A stretch of 64,000 nt of DNA, from contig CM072168.1 in NCBI GenBank assembly GCA_036850595.1, positions 10,068,982-10,132,981 on the forward strand, written 5' to 3'. The position numbers were made by a program, and so were the translations under genes. Each line of letters begins with the position of its first letter. Within the stretch, counting starts at the first letter, position 1. Below the pieces are notes generated by a model, which worked only from the letters and a program-made list of their open reading frames with translations, was not told where the DNA came from and made no database searches. Below, in pieces: positions 24,965 to 36,700 of the stretch. The stretch is from Rhyacichthys aspro. Its lineage: Eukaryota > Chordata > Actinopteri > Gobiiformes > Rhyacichthyidae.

Positions 24965-25989
24965 GGGAAGTGGGACTCCCGGCCCCTGTCATTAATACTA
25001 TTTTGAGTGCTAGAGCTCCCTCTACTAGGCGATGTTATGCTCTCAAATGGCGTGTATTTGAAGCCTGGTGCATTACGCACCATGCAGACCCTGTTCACTG
25101 CCAGATTGTTTCAGTGCTGGAGTTTCTGCAGGATAAATTGTCTTCGGGCGCTCATCCCAGTACACTCAGGGTTTTTGTGGCCGCTATTTCAGCTAGCCAC
25201 GCTCTGATGAACGGGGTGGCGGTGGGGAGGCACCCACTGATTGCCCGCTTTATTCGAGGGGCTAAGCGGCTGAGGCCGCCTGCTAGAATGACTGTCCCTT
25301 CCTGGGACCTGGCTATTGTACTTGAGGGCCTGGTGGCTGCCCCTTTTGAACCACTGGAGTCAGCACCTGCCAAGTTTCTGACTTTAAAGTTGGTTTTTCT
25401 CATAGCCATTACCTCTCTTAAGAGGATTGGGGATTTGCAGGCTTTATCGGTGTCACCGTCCTGTTTAGATTTTGCCCCGGGCCTGGTCAAAGTTTTATTG
25501 CATCCTCACCCTAATTATCTCCCTAAAGTTCCCTTTTCTGCTCAAAATCCCGTTATTCTTGAAGCTTTCTGTCCTCCGCCGTTTACTACGCCGGAGCAGG
25601 AGAAGTTTCATTTACTGTGTCCAGTACGTGCGCTTCGGACTTATGTGCGCCACACGGAACAATGGCGCAAGTCCGAGCAGCTCTTTTTGTGTTACGGGGG
25701 CCGTCAGCGGGGGGCTGCGGCCACTAAGCAGACTATGTCACGTTGGGTGAGGGATGCTATTGCTCTGGCCTATGAGGCGTGTGGTCAGCCCCCGCCTATA
25801 GGTGTCAGAGCTCATTCAACTAGAGGGGTGGGCTCCTCCTTGGCTCTGGCAAAGGGGGTCCCTCTGCAACTAATCTGTGATGCGGCGGGCTGGTCCTCTC
25901 CGCACACTTTTATCAAATTTTATAGTTTGGATGTTCATATGACTCCAGGATCTCATGTCCTTGAGTCTTCATCCCACAGTTGTGTTTGA
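24853..25989 (+). CDS. DIRS ORF3: tyrosine recombinase (378 aa)
   Basis: The recombinase integrates the circular DNA intermediate. The catalytic set is visible: R191 (LKRIGDL), H321 and R324 (AHSTRGVG), W347 at the second histidine position (DAAGWSS) and nucleophile Y357 (FIKFYSLD). An N-terminal core-binding-like helical region covers about residues 40-150. The chosen ATG at 24853 has a good context (CGCCATGG) and overlaps the RT ORF by 112 nt in another frame. The same frame is open back to 23143 (948 codons), but that part is the Ser/Gly/Arg-rich shadow of the RT gene and is probably not translated as such. The C-terminus ends just before the internal complementary region. No stop or missing catalytic residue is seen. 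Confidence 0.88.
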   Translation: MADSVQEGSPLSGAGDCVSSPARALESVCLAPEGDQLREVGLPAPVINTILSARAPSTRRCYALKWRVFEAWCITHHADPVHCQIVSVLEFLQDKLSSGAHPSTLRVFVAAISASHALMNGVAVGRHPLIARFIRGAKRLRPPARMTVPSWDLAIVLEGLVAAPFEPLESAPAKFLTLKLVFLIAITSLKRIGDLQALSVSPSCLDFAPGLVKVLLHPHPNYLPKVPFSAQNPVILEAFCPPPFTTPEQEKFHLLCPVRALRTYVRHTEQWRKSEQLFLCYGGRQRGAAATKQTMSRWVRDAIALAYEACGQPPPIGVRAHSTRGVGSSLALAKGVPLQLICDAAGWSSPHTFIKFYSLDVHMTPGSHVLESSSHSCV

Positions 25990-26066
25990 GTCTCCTGGGT
26001 CTTAGTGCACACAATACACTACCTTGGGGTCCAGACACTTTAGGGGCGGCGGCGTTGGTATTCTCG

Positions 26067-26175
26067 TTCCCATAGCGTATGCTACGCAGCATCGAAGTTT
26101 AGCTTTTGAAGGGGAACGTCTCGGGTTACATGTCTGTAACCCTGTTCCCCGATAAAGCGGGAACGAGATGCTGCG
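26067..26175. repeat. DIRS internal complementary region (ICR)
   Basis: 26067-26117 is the reverse complement of the left terminus 21251-21301 (51 bp), and 26118-26175 is the reverse complement of the right terminus 26411-26468 (58 bp). The two halves abut without a gap. In the DIRS replication model this region templates completion of the ends and formation of the circle junction. It begins about 77 bp after the recombinase stop codon. Confidence 0.93.
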
Positions 26176-26224
26176 TTTGCAGTGCCGCCCCTGTGGGCGT
26201 GTCTGGGCGGTCTTCAGACAAACT

Positions 26225-26419
26225 TGAGCTGGGGACTGTTCCAGTCACATGCCTTTTATACCTCCTGTGCCCAATCAACCAGGTGCGCCCAATCTCGCAG
26301 GTGCTGTTGATTGAGCACAAGGTATATAAGCAGGCCAAATCCCTTTGGCGTGTTTGACACACGAGCTTCACAAATGGTCCGACAAACAATGTTTCCCATA
26401 GCGTATGCTACGCAGCATC
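26225..26419 (-). repeat. DIRS right inverted terminal repeat
   Basis: Identical over 195 bp to the left repeat in reverse orientation. Outside it, 26420-26468 carries a terminal extension with a short inverted motif (GTTCCCCGATAAAGCGGGAAC-like on the minus strand). That extension is unique to this end and is mirrored in the internal complementary region. Confidence 0.95.
26254..26260 (-). promoter_or_regulatory. TATA box candidate in the right ITR
   Basis: TATAAAA on the minus strand, the mirror of the left-ITR motif. It points leftward into the element, giving antisense transcription of the DIRS genes and the same direction as nalf1. Whether it is used is unknown. Confidence 0.4.
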
Positions 26420-26471
26420 TCGTTCCCGCTTTATCGGGGAACAGGGTTACAGACATGTAACCCGAGACGTT

Positions 26472-29400
26472 TTTCCTTGTATTTCTTGTGTAAGCTTTAC
26501 CTTTAAGTAACCAAACCACACTGCTGGAATTGAAAGTTGCACAGTATGCTTGCATCACTTTTGACAATAGAAATGCCTTACTGACCCAGTCTGTACTGAA
26601 CTGCTTCAGCGGAAACAAGCGTACGAAGGCATGGTTAACCCCACTAGACTTCTCTACAAATATATCGTAAACGTCAATGAGGTTCAGAAAAAGATGTTGG
26701 TCAATGAGGGTGAATGTTCTTATCACACATATGGACAGAGAAGTGGGCCAGGCATTTTTTGAAATGCTGGCCATATTTAGAAAGGAATGACAGAATCCGT
26801 TGGGGTCATATCGTCTGGGCCTGAGCATGAGACATTGCTGCTTTGCTGCTCCCAATTAGACTAAAAAGTACAGACACAAAGTCTGAAGCTGATGTATTCA
26901 GCTGGGCCACATTCCTGCCCTCTTACTGTCAGAGAAGGGAGGAAGGGAAGAAAGTAGGAGAGCAAGGGATGGAAATATTACAAGAGGAGAGACTGGAGAT
27001 AAATTGGCCTCCCCCAACACACACTCCCCTCCCTCTCACAGCACTACTCTGCCCGAGACTGCAGATAGATTGTGATGTTCTCATTCATGTCTTAATGATT
27101 AGGTTAGTATGCAGCTTGTGCACTTCAATGCTGCGCTTAGACCCAACGCATGATCACAGTTGCACACAGCATATAAATATATGTATATGTCTACACATGC
27201 TCATAATCACATACAGCACAAGATGAATAGAATTAACGTGCGGAAGTAGCGTCAGTGCATATTTCAGCGAGGCTACTGTGATGACACTGTTTTCATTGAC
27301 GTGTATTAACCGCTCAGATGGTATTCCGCCACATGTCATAGTGAAATATACCACGGTTGAAGGGGAACATATGGATGCTACAAGGGCAGCCTGGAGAGCA
27401 CTCATATGCAAAGAGGGGATGAGGTGGGAGGGAGGAGGGGGTTGGGTTGGCGCTTGTAATGACATGTCATATCATCAGGGCAGCTAATGCTTGGAATTCC
27501 AGTACGAGCATCCTTTTAGCAAACATCCGTATCATTTGAATATTTCATTGGGGGTAATTACTGGCTTGTTTACTTATTAATCTGATGGCTGCTCCCAGAA
27601 CAAGCCAAAGCCTTCTATACCAGAGTGAGCCAGAGTGAAAGCTTGTGCAGAGCAGAGCAGCCCCCACACTGCTGGTAGGCCAACTGCATCAAAGCTTCAA
27701 GTTTACACTGCATTATAATGATAGCTCACAGACTATTATCAAGATGGAGGTGAACACTTAAGGTCCTATGAGATATGCCCCAAAACACGCATCAGCTCAT
27801 CTAGGATTGCTTTAGATAGTTTTGAGTTTTATGTATTATGTACCACACAACCCCAACCTGAACATCAATAGGACAAAAAGAAATGGCATGTCAATAGTAC
27901 ATTATATTAGCAATTTGAGTTGATGAGCTTTCTGTTTTTCCAGAAGAATATACATACAAAACTGAATATATTTTGATGAGAGCATTATTTGCACTAAACC
28001 CCAGTATGCACTTTTATGGAGAAAGGCTGTTCTATGTTAACACCTCCTGCTCTATAATCTAAGCTACATTGCAACAGGCTCTATGCTCCCTTCTACCTGA
28101 TAGCTCATTACAACTCAAGGGCCACTCCAGCCATGTAGTTAATATGTTACACAACACATACACTATCACACACTTACAACAGAGCAAACAGTGAAGAAGC
28201 TGTGTTCTCGTAGGGCTTATTTCATCACATCTTTATTTTTACAAGAAGAGCCGTAACTATTCTGAGCAAGCGATGACACAACCTAATCTCTAATCGTGGC
28301 CGTGACAGGAGCAGAGCTAGCCTTGCTGCCTAAGGGCCCGGCTCACCACTGCTTAGGGAAGTTGATATATGAGAAGATGAGATGAGAGCAGAAAAGAGGA
28401 GAACGGCTCAGAGCAGTTTCCCGTAATAGCATCGCTGCTATACCTGCAATAGCCATGATCATTATGTGGGGAGTAAAGTGCAGGAGAACGGGCAGAGTGG
28501 AGGTGGAGCATGTTTTAGCTCTGTGTGTGTGTGTCGTCTGAGGTCAGGCTCATGATAATCAGCAGGTTTTCCACTCTGCTGGCTCCAATGTGAGAAGGAA
28601 AAAACATAGGAACTCTTGCTGCGCCTGGCTCCGATCCCAAACAGACGCTTCATGTAAAGGCTAATACTACACTTCAGCTTCATGAAGTATATGTGTTCTC
28701 TTCAACACTCATTACTGTACCCACTTGTACAGGGCCTACTTAATGAGGATCATTCACTCCAACTGTCTGCCATGATGAAAGTACAACACTCTGTGCTCAG
28801 CAACAAGAGATAAGTCATATCCTCCTTCAATAATTGATGGTCTGTGTCTTACTTTTGTCCATGGTCCGCTCAGCCCTACCACAAACTTACTAGGACAAAT
28901 TAGACTTACTTACAAATTAGATCCAAAAATTGGTCACAAAGAAGAATAATTTTATCTGAATAGCTCATACAACAACACAATATATTTGAATATTTGTTTC
29001 CACCACCATTTTTTTCCGCGCACTGATATATATTGGGGTATTGTTCTTTACAGTCTGTAAAGTCCTAGGGCAACCGCTGCGGTGATGTTTGGCCATGTCA
29101 CTAAAATTGAAATGAATTTAAAACTTAAATGTACCTCATGAAATGAAACACAGGTCACAAATAAATATCAGAGAAACAAAACAGTATCTAGACAACCTGC
29201 TCTAGCTCCTGAGCCAAAGTTGAGTGATGTGGTAATGGACTGAACAGTGATCGAGATAATCCGTGGGATCACAATTCCAAAACAAAAGACTGAGCAACAA
29301 CAGCTGTGCAATTAAATGACAAGCATTCAAATTAAATGTGTCGCTGATTTAAAACAAGGAAAGCTACAATTTTACACATGAAAAGTAAATATTCTTGGTC

Positions 29401-30275
29401 ATAGTGAGAAATGTATGATGTGTCTGATTAGATTATGTACTATATCATATATTATCTAAAAATAATACTGTAGTGAATTTGTCTGACCTTGTTCATTTTG
29501 GAGCCCATTGGTTGCATATTTAGCCATTTCAGTCACTGTTATATTTATGTCCTTCCTTATATTTACTTCATCCCTTTCACCCGATATGCTATTATGTGTA
29601 ATCTCAAAATAAAAATGCCTATAAGTATGATTTATTATGTGCAGCAGAGTTGTGTATGTGCGTATGTGACACGTAGCTTTCTGAGCCTTGACAATATGTT
29701 TCATAAAATTGAATATTTGGAGCATATTTCTGCAAAGTCACAATCCCCAATGAGAATGCTCTATTCCATTATGTAAATGAGAGTGGAAGAGTTACTCCTG
29801 GGAATGTGTGAAAGCAGGCCAGGCTTTTATAAAGAGCGTGCACTGCTGCTCAGACAGGTCTGGCTAATAACACTGTTGCCATGACATTCCGAATGAGCAT
29901 CCTTTTAAGATGTACACTATGCAATGCAAATCACACTATGGTGCCAAAATGACAGTAATAAGAGACAAGACAATCTATTAATACAAAATATCAAGCAAAA
30001 AATGTTTAGGTAGGTATTTATATTCACATTCCACAAACAGATAACAGAAATGTGTAAATAATGGACAGTAGTACATCAGCATTTTTATTTATTTTATTTA
30101 TTTAAGAAAAAGAATTCAACAAGCTTATTTTTGTGAAAATAAGGTTTTCTACTACTGCTGCACTGTGTTGGTGCAAGATCAATTATTAGACCTGAAACTG
30201 ATGAGATGCTGAGATTGGCCCCTTGTCCAAAGATTGCCAAGAAAGCAAAAATAACATTCAAAACTTTAGACCTGG
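26472..30275. other. Intron 1 segment right of the DIRS element, no gene
   Basis: AT-rich intronic DNA with a purine/G-rich patch at 27421-27450. The minus-strand open frame at 26256-26855 is an accident of the inverted terminal repeat running into flanking sequence. No gene is supported. Confidence 0.6.
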
Positions 30276-30726
30276 GCCCTGTACTATGAAGATGAATTCG
30301 ATGGTTAGCGAGGTAGGTTTGGAGCTATCACTGGGTTTGCAGAATTATGGTGTTGGTTCACTTTATGTCAAGGTAGACCCATCAGAAACAATAGGCAAGC
30401 TGGCGTTAGGGAGAGTAACAAAATAAAATTAGAGGTTACTTCGACCGGCCACATGCTTATATATCATTCTCGCCATTCACTCTGGAGGTGACCATATTGA
30501 GATCCAAACTCTAATCTTTCTAGTTGTTAGTCTTTACTTGATGCATATGTGGATTCAGTCTGTCTATAGTGACGTTCTTTTTGCACTTTGTGAGTTTAGA
30601 GAAATTTTGTGTTAGTCTTCATCTCCGACTTGTCTATCTGAATAGGTTTCCATGCTGACACTATGGTAACCCAATGGTAAAAGAGACCTATCTGAGGTAG
30701 GTTCACCTAGCTTTGTAGTACAGGGC
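30276..30726. mobile_element. MITE with short terminal inverted repeats (about 450 bp)
   Basis: The ends GCCCTGTACTATGAAG (30276-30291) and its inverted partner at 30711-30726 agree at 14 of 16 positions. This GGCCCTGTACTACGAAG-type terminus is common in fish genomes. A GAGGTAGGTT motif appears near both ends. There is no coding capacity. The target-site duplication is unclear, so the superfamily (Harbinger- or hAT-like) is not assigned. Confidence 0.6.
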
Positions 30727-33700
30727 ATTGCCACCTGACAATAGCCATAGTAACAGAAGCAGAACAGCACCAATGCAACAGCTGCTTACTGTCCTGACCT
30801 TCCCGAGGTTTTGACCAATGGGAGTTCTCTGACAACAGGATATCACAGAAAATATTGTCCATAAATATCACCGCACTCCTATACTGTACATTCATCTATT
30901 CACTCCTGTATGACTGTCTGCACACTGGTGTCACCACTCATATTCCCAGCATTTGCATTTAAATTGAAAACAGAGTAAGTAATTCCTTAATTCCCTGCAT
31001 ATCCACAATCCCAGATGACCCCTCTCACCAGTGCCTCCCACACACATCTACAAGAACAGAACTGTCTTTTCCTGAATCCCTCTTCTCCTCCTCCCCCACA
31101 TACCATGCACAAAAGGGTGTACATGCTCGTGCGCTCGTGGACATGAAGTCATGTCAGCACCAGACGAGGCCATGTGAGGATTTGCGTTGCCATTAGGGGA
31201 AACAAAATGACTCCTACACCGCTGTGAGCTCTATCATTGTTAGGTAATGTCTCTATTAGGTGACAGTGGATGTGGTCAGGACAGAAATGACCCGCAGAAA
31301 GATACAACATGCCTGCCACAAATGACATTTACATATCAGAAAGCTGACACATAAGAGACTATGTAAATAAAACTCAGAAGCTAAGAAGGAATCAGCTCCT
31401 TTTAAATATTTTTTTGGGCAAATTTCCTCCAGGATGTGCTGCGGAAGTTTGGTTACTATAGTGACGGATATTTCACAAATGTAAGTAAAACTGTTTTTGG
31501 CAAATCAGGATAAATAGCAAGTTAATAAGACATGCTTTAGTGCTATACAGGTCTAAAAAATAGCATTAATCAAAGTAAAATGCTGATGCATCTTATTATG
31601 TTAAAACTTGCAAAATTGATAAATATGCATATTGCTAAGAACATTCTAATCAAATCAAGATAAATAGTAACTTAATTAAAATGTGCACTTATTATTATAG
31701 TGTTTGAGAATGTAGTGAATGTATTTTATATGTTAAATCTCATCTTTTCTTGTATTCTACGTTGAATTATAATGACACTTTGGTTATGTTCAGTTTTCGC
31801 TCGTTTTTCAATGAGTCCTTGAACTTCTTTACTTCTAACATTTGGCTTTAATGTCTTGTTCTTTAAAAAAAACATAAAAGCATTGCTTTTAGTCAAGTGT
31901 GGTCTCAATTCTGACACTGTATAAATGTATTTACATTGCACATACATGTCAAGTGGATTTACTGCCTGTCTGCTGGGTGCAGTCAATGCCTGATTTGTGG
32001 CACTACTATAGATTGAGTAGAATGAATGATATCTCCCACCATCAATTTAACTGTATTTGAAGAAACAACTCAATAAAGGTGTTTGCAAACCTTTCAAAGT
32101 AAATATGTCCATAAAGAGCATTAAAGTCCAGTGTAAACTCTGCAACACAGGTAGTGGGTTTTCATTATTTCCATGTGTACAGCTTCTATCCCCTGACTTC
32201 AGTGCTGACTAATGTGTACAGTAACAGCCTGAGAGTACTTTTCCACTTTACTCAGTTTGATATTTTGACTTTGGTCTGTCAGCTTACAGCTATGTCTTCA
32301 AGCTGGCAGTGTCTAAATAAGGTCCCCTGACTGTGTGCACTGCTAAATGTCATCGGCATGCAAATGCAGTAGCCACAAACCTCCCATAAGTGGCTTGTGC
32401 CTCTAAGCCATCGAGGAAAGGTTTCTGTCTTAATATGCTAAGTAAAGACGAGCAGCGGCATGCTCCCTGGGCCAGTATCACTTATTAATACTCCAGCTCA
32501 AAGGTCCACTCTCTGGGGTTCTGATCAATGCTCAATCGCTTAATGTAGCTTAGTGGCTCAGTGTGTGTTTAGCCTGTTTGTACATGCTTCGATGAGTGTG
32601 TCTGTGAGCATGCTTCCAATGTAAAGCCTGAGCATGTGGCCTCTATGTGCACTTGACAAAGACAGATTGGGTTAAGTACAAAAATCTGCAAATGCTAGAA
32701 ATAATCAGTTTTCTGGTCTGTCACACGTCGGCTTCAAGTATTGCTGAGCTGCTGCGAAAATAGGAATAAGTATGGCTTGACCCATTTTCACAGGCTAAAA
32801 ATCGTTTGATGATGATAAGATTGGGCTATCATTTGTGCAGAACAAGTACAAGGGACGATATCATATTGAGACATTACAGTATTTACACTGGCTTTGAGGC
32901 AGCTCAAAATATTTTCTCCGACCTGAACGAGGAAAAGATTTAGTGCACATCCAGAATGCCTTGAACTGATCAGTTTAGTGATGGTTACTGGTCTTTGCAG
33001 GTTATCAGGTAAGGTTAAGAAAAAATACTGTGTCTTTAATTGCTTATGTTTGTGCACATTGTTTTGCTAGATGTTTATGTTGACTCGAATCAATATTTTA
33101 TAATCCATTGACACAACTTGTAAATCAAATATGAGTGTTCGCAACTGTTATTTATACTTGCCATAACTCATAATTGACCAGTTGTTTGAACAGCAGGACA
33201 AAGCTAATCATATTAAGCAGACTGCGTTCCAAGTGACTCTGTCCCTTTGCTCTTTTTTCTGTTTCCGAACAATTCACTCTAATGGGATATGTCCTCAGTT
33301 TTCCACTGTGTTCCCTTCCATCAGAGCTCCATCTGTCTTTGAATTCTCTTGTACCCCTTCCTCCAGGGACGAGGTCAGGGTTCAGCTTGTTGTTTGCTTT
33401 CAAAATCTGGCACTTTTTTTCTTTGGTGGCTTTCAAAGGAGAAGAAAATAGAGTGGAAAAAGCGTACGATACACTTTGAAACATGAAAAAAAAGCAAGGA
33501 TAAAATGGCTTTGTTAAACAGTAGATTACTGCTAAAACACCAGAACTAATATCAACAAACTAAATTTAAACTAAACTCTCACAGAGCGCTGAGATGGCGA
33601 CTAATTTTGACAGGTAAGTGTTGGATAAGAGGAGTAAATAAGGCTGAGTGGTAAGTGATAAATAAACCCAGGGGTGTATTTAACTGACACACACACACAC

Positions 33701-36700
33701 ATCTTGTTGGCTCAGGCATGTTTCTCTTGGTTGGAACATTACAGCACAGTGATGCACATTCATTTTCCCAGCGCGAGCCTCTGCTGGAGCCTTTTAAGAA
33801 ATGTTTGCTACTGTAGCAGGTTATCACTCCCCTGGCACACATAAACAACATCACAGGCCAGAAGAGGTGAGAAGATTCAAGTTCCACAAGGTGTATTTGT
33901 GTTAGTGTGAGTCCAAAGCAGCTCTGCCATAGTCTTCATTACACTACAACAGGCTTGGCTCATTCACCTGAGAGAGAGAAAGAGGATACTGAGGCCTGTT
34001 TTTAACTCTTTGTTTGGAGGTTGAGTAGACATTTACATGTGTATGGTACCTGCTGCTGTCCTTTATATATGCTAAGTAGCCATGACAGTGGACACAAACA
34101 GGCAGCAGAAGTATGGCTTTCAGAGACAAAGATAATTTAATGATGATTCAGTCTGCTACAAAGGCTATTATGATGGGACTACTTTTTACACAGAATCTCT
34201 GTTTGCTTTAAAAGCCATACCAAATGATAATTTTTGATGTACATTTTTTTAACTGATCTTTTTTTTATTATTAATTGACAGTCTGGAATCCAATTAGACA
34301 CACTGCCTTTAGATGTCACATGACCTTTTGAAACAGTGTATGTCAATTTGCTATGTCAGCCTGGAACCACTAATTCATAAAAATTAAAACGATGTTGTTG
34401 TGTGTTGTTTTTTGTTTTAAATACAATTTGATATGATTGATTGACCGATCAGTAAAGCGGTCAAACACAAATAGAAGCTCGTACATAATCAATGCACTTC
34501 TTACACACTCAGTGTAATCACTGTTTCTGTGTGTACTGGTCGTGCTTTGATGTATGCCTTGTCGTTTTAGCGCTGAGTGTGAATGGGGATAATAAGTCTG
34601 ATGTGCTAGAGAATGAGAGGGAAGCTGAGAGGGGAGAAATGGCGGGATGGAGTCAGCTCTCACAGAATGCACAATGGAGAAAGCAATGAGACAGGAATGT
34701 CAATATGGCCAGTGAGCGCTGCCTGGAATACCTAAACACACTGCCAAGTTGAGACGCACACAGCGGAGAGGTTTCAGGTGAGGCTGTGAGTACATTCGTG
34801 TGTAAGAGACTCACAAGGTCAAGGCACAATTTTCAAGTCATCAAAAAAGAATGGTAGGACACATGCAGCAGAGCATTCACCAAAGCATGCATGAGCATTG
34901 CTTGTGCAGTGACTGAGCGAAGGGGACAGATGGTGACTCATACTCCACTTTAGATTGCCAGAACTACATTTCCCATGAGGCCACTCGTGATGCTGGCTGT
35001 CACAGGCAATGTTCTTCCTCTTTTTGTGTTATTGGAGAACACTGTCACGGGAAAAGGTCAGAAGTCACAATAGAAGACGGTGACCAGAGGCCATGCGTCA
35101 CACAGGATGATTACAAATAGTGTTAATTAGTTCTGTTCAATTGAGTCCAAGAGTTATTTTCTCATTTACTGGTGCAATTTATTTTCTGCCTCATGAGTTT
35201 TTCTGTGTCTTTCGGTAAAAATGTGTATAGTTCAACGCAAACCTGAAATAAACTTGATATTCAGGTAAAACACATCCCCGTACATGTGACAAAAAAGGTA
35301 TGATATGATTTTACTATGTTCTGTTTTCAGCTTGTGATCGTAATCTATTTTAAAATTAAATCATTTTAACCAGTTTTTACCTGAAGTAGTAGTAATATTA
35401 TATATGATATATCCACATGAATGAATAAACATCACATTGCCAATGAAAGCTTTACTGTTTCCAAATCTTCATTATTTATACATTTACCTGTCGTTATTTT
35501 TATAGCAGAAATCATTTGCTTGTTAAAACTTACCCTTCATCTAGAGAATGGCACCAAACTGACAATGACTACAATGACTCCATTCACCAATGCACACATG
35601 CAAGTGTTTGACAAGCAACATATTAACCCAAAGACAGACCACTACCTTTGATCATTTTTCCTATAAATCGTTTATCTCCTGAGGTAAACTGATGAACTTG
35701 TTCTGACGTGCCGGCGATTGAGTAGAGTAAAGCAGGTTAAAAGGTTTTTCCAGCGACCTTGTAATGTCCTGAGGCTATTGCTCGGAGATCTTTTACTTTT
35801 CCCTTAAGGGTAGAACATGATTGATGCAGGAGTATGCGTGTGTGCCTGAGTGTGTGTGTTTGTTCATGCCTGTGTTAAGTGTGCGCAGTAGAACAGATAG
35901 ATCCCTGCCTTCGGAGCTCAGAGCTGTCTGCGGCTGGTCGGATACGATGAGCGCTCGAAGAAGACATCAGTTTACCAGGAGAACACATTTTTTTTGGCAG
36001 ACACTGGACTTGCCCTGTGCAGCTGCAGAAGGGATATCCTCAAACGTCTGCATGCGTGAGTGGCTATTTCAGTCAATGCACGCTGCAGAATTTGCTTCAT
36101 ATTTTACCATTTGGCCTGTTTCCACACGATTGAGCCTTAATGTCCAAAGGGAGAGCAAACAGGAAGCAGTCGCATATGACCCAGCATGAATAGAGTGGTT
36201 ACCATGGCGACCGCAGACCTAATTCCATTGAACAGCAACACGACAAAGCAATGAAAAGTAAAAAAAGCAAATGTTTTGTTTGCGTCAATGAATATTGTTA
36301 ATAATAAATGTTTAAATATAGACTGATGGAGAAAAAGTACAATAAGGTGATCTATAAGGAAAAATAGAGAACAGGTAAAATATATAGAAAAATAAAAACA
36401 CACATGCAATGATATGGGATTAAGTCATAAAATCACATAAGAGTATTTTATTTTGTTACCATTTTGTTCCCAAAAAATAAAGGATACATTTTTGGCTGAG
36501 GTATCTTGAACACTGCTTTTGACTTCATTTTATAACACTTCAACTAAAGTATGTTCCCTTTTCTCATGTTCTAAAAAGTGCCTGGTTATAAATTGTGAGA
36601 AGAGCTCACGGCAGCAGTCTATGCTCTTCGGACCTGCCAAGACAAATACACAACTTGTACATCTCCAGTCAGTAAATAAAACAGCACCCTGAATGGCAGA

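Larger units (their letters stand above)
21251..26468 (+). mobile_element. DIRS-type tyrosine-recombinase retrotransposon, nearly complete
   Basis: The 5218-bp element has the full DIRS plan: inverted terminal repeats, a gag-like ORF, RT/RNase H with a methyltransferase-like tail, a tyrosine recombinase ORF and an internal complementary region. DIRS elements replicate through a circular DNA that the recombinase integrates, so they leave no target-site duplication and no integrase or LTRs. The ends are placed by the internal complementary region, whose two halves abut at 26117/26118 and match the outermost left 51 bp and right 58 bp. A GTT begins the element (21251-21253) and another follows it (26469-26471), as expected for DIRS insertion at GTT-type sites. 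It lies in nalf1 intron 1, antisense to the gene. G+C is much higher than the flanks. Identical terminal repeats and long open ORFs indicate a young copy. Confidence 0.95.

Noticed and set aside
26256..26855. 199-codon minus-strand open frame
   Set aside because: It runs from unrelated intron sequence through the right DIRS terminus and ITR; no family resemblance.
35821..36189. 122-codon plus-strand frame with an Arg-rich middle
   Set aside because: No domain resemblance, no supporting splice or repeat context; GT-rich intron sequence.
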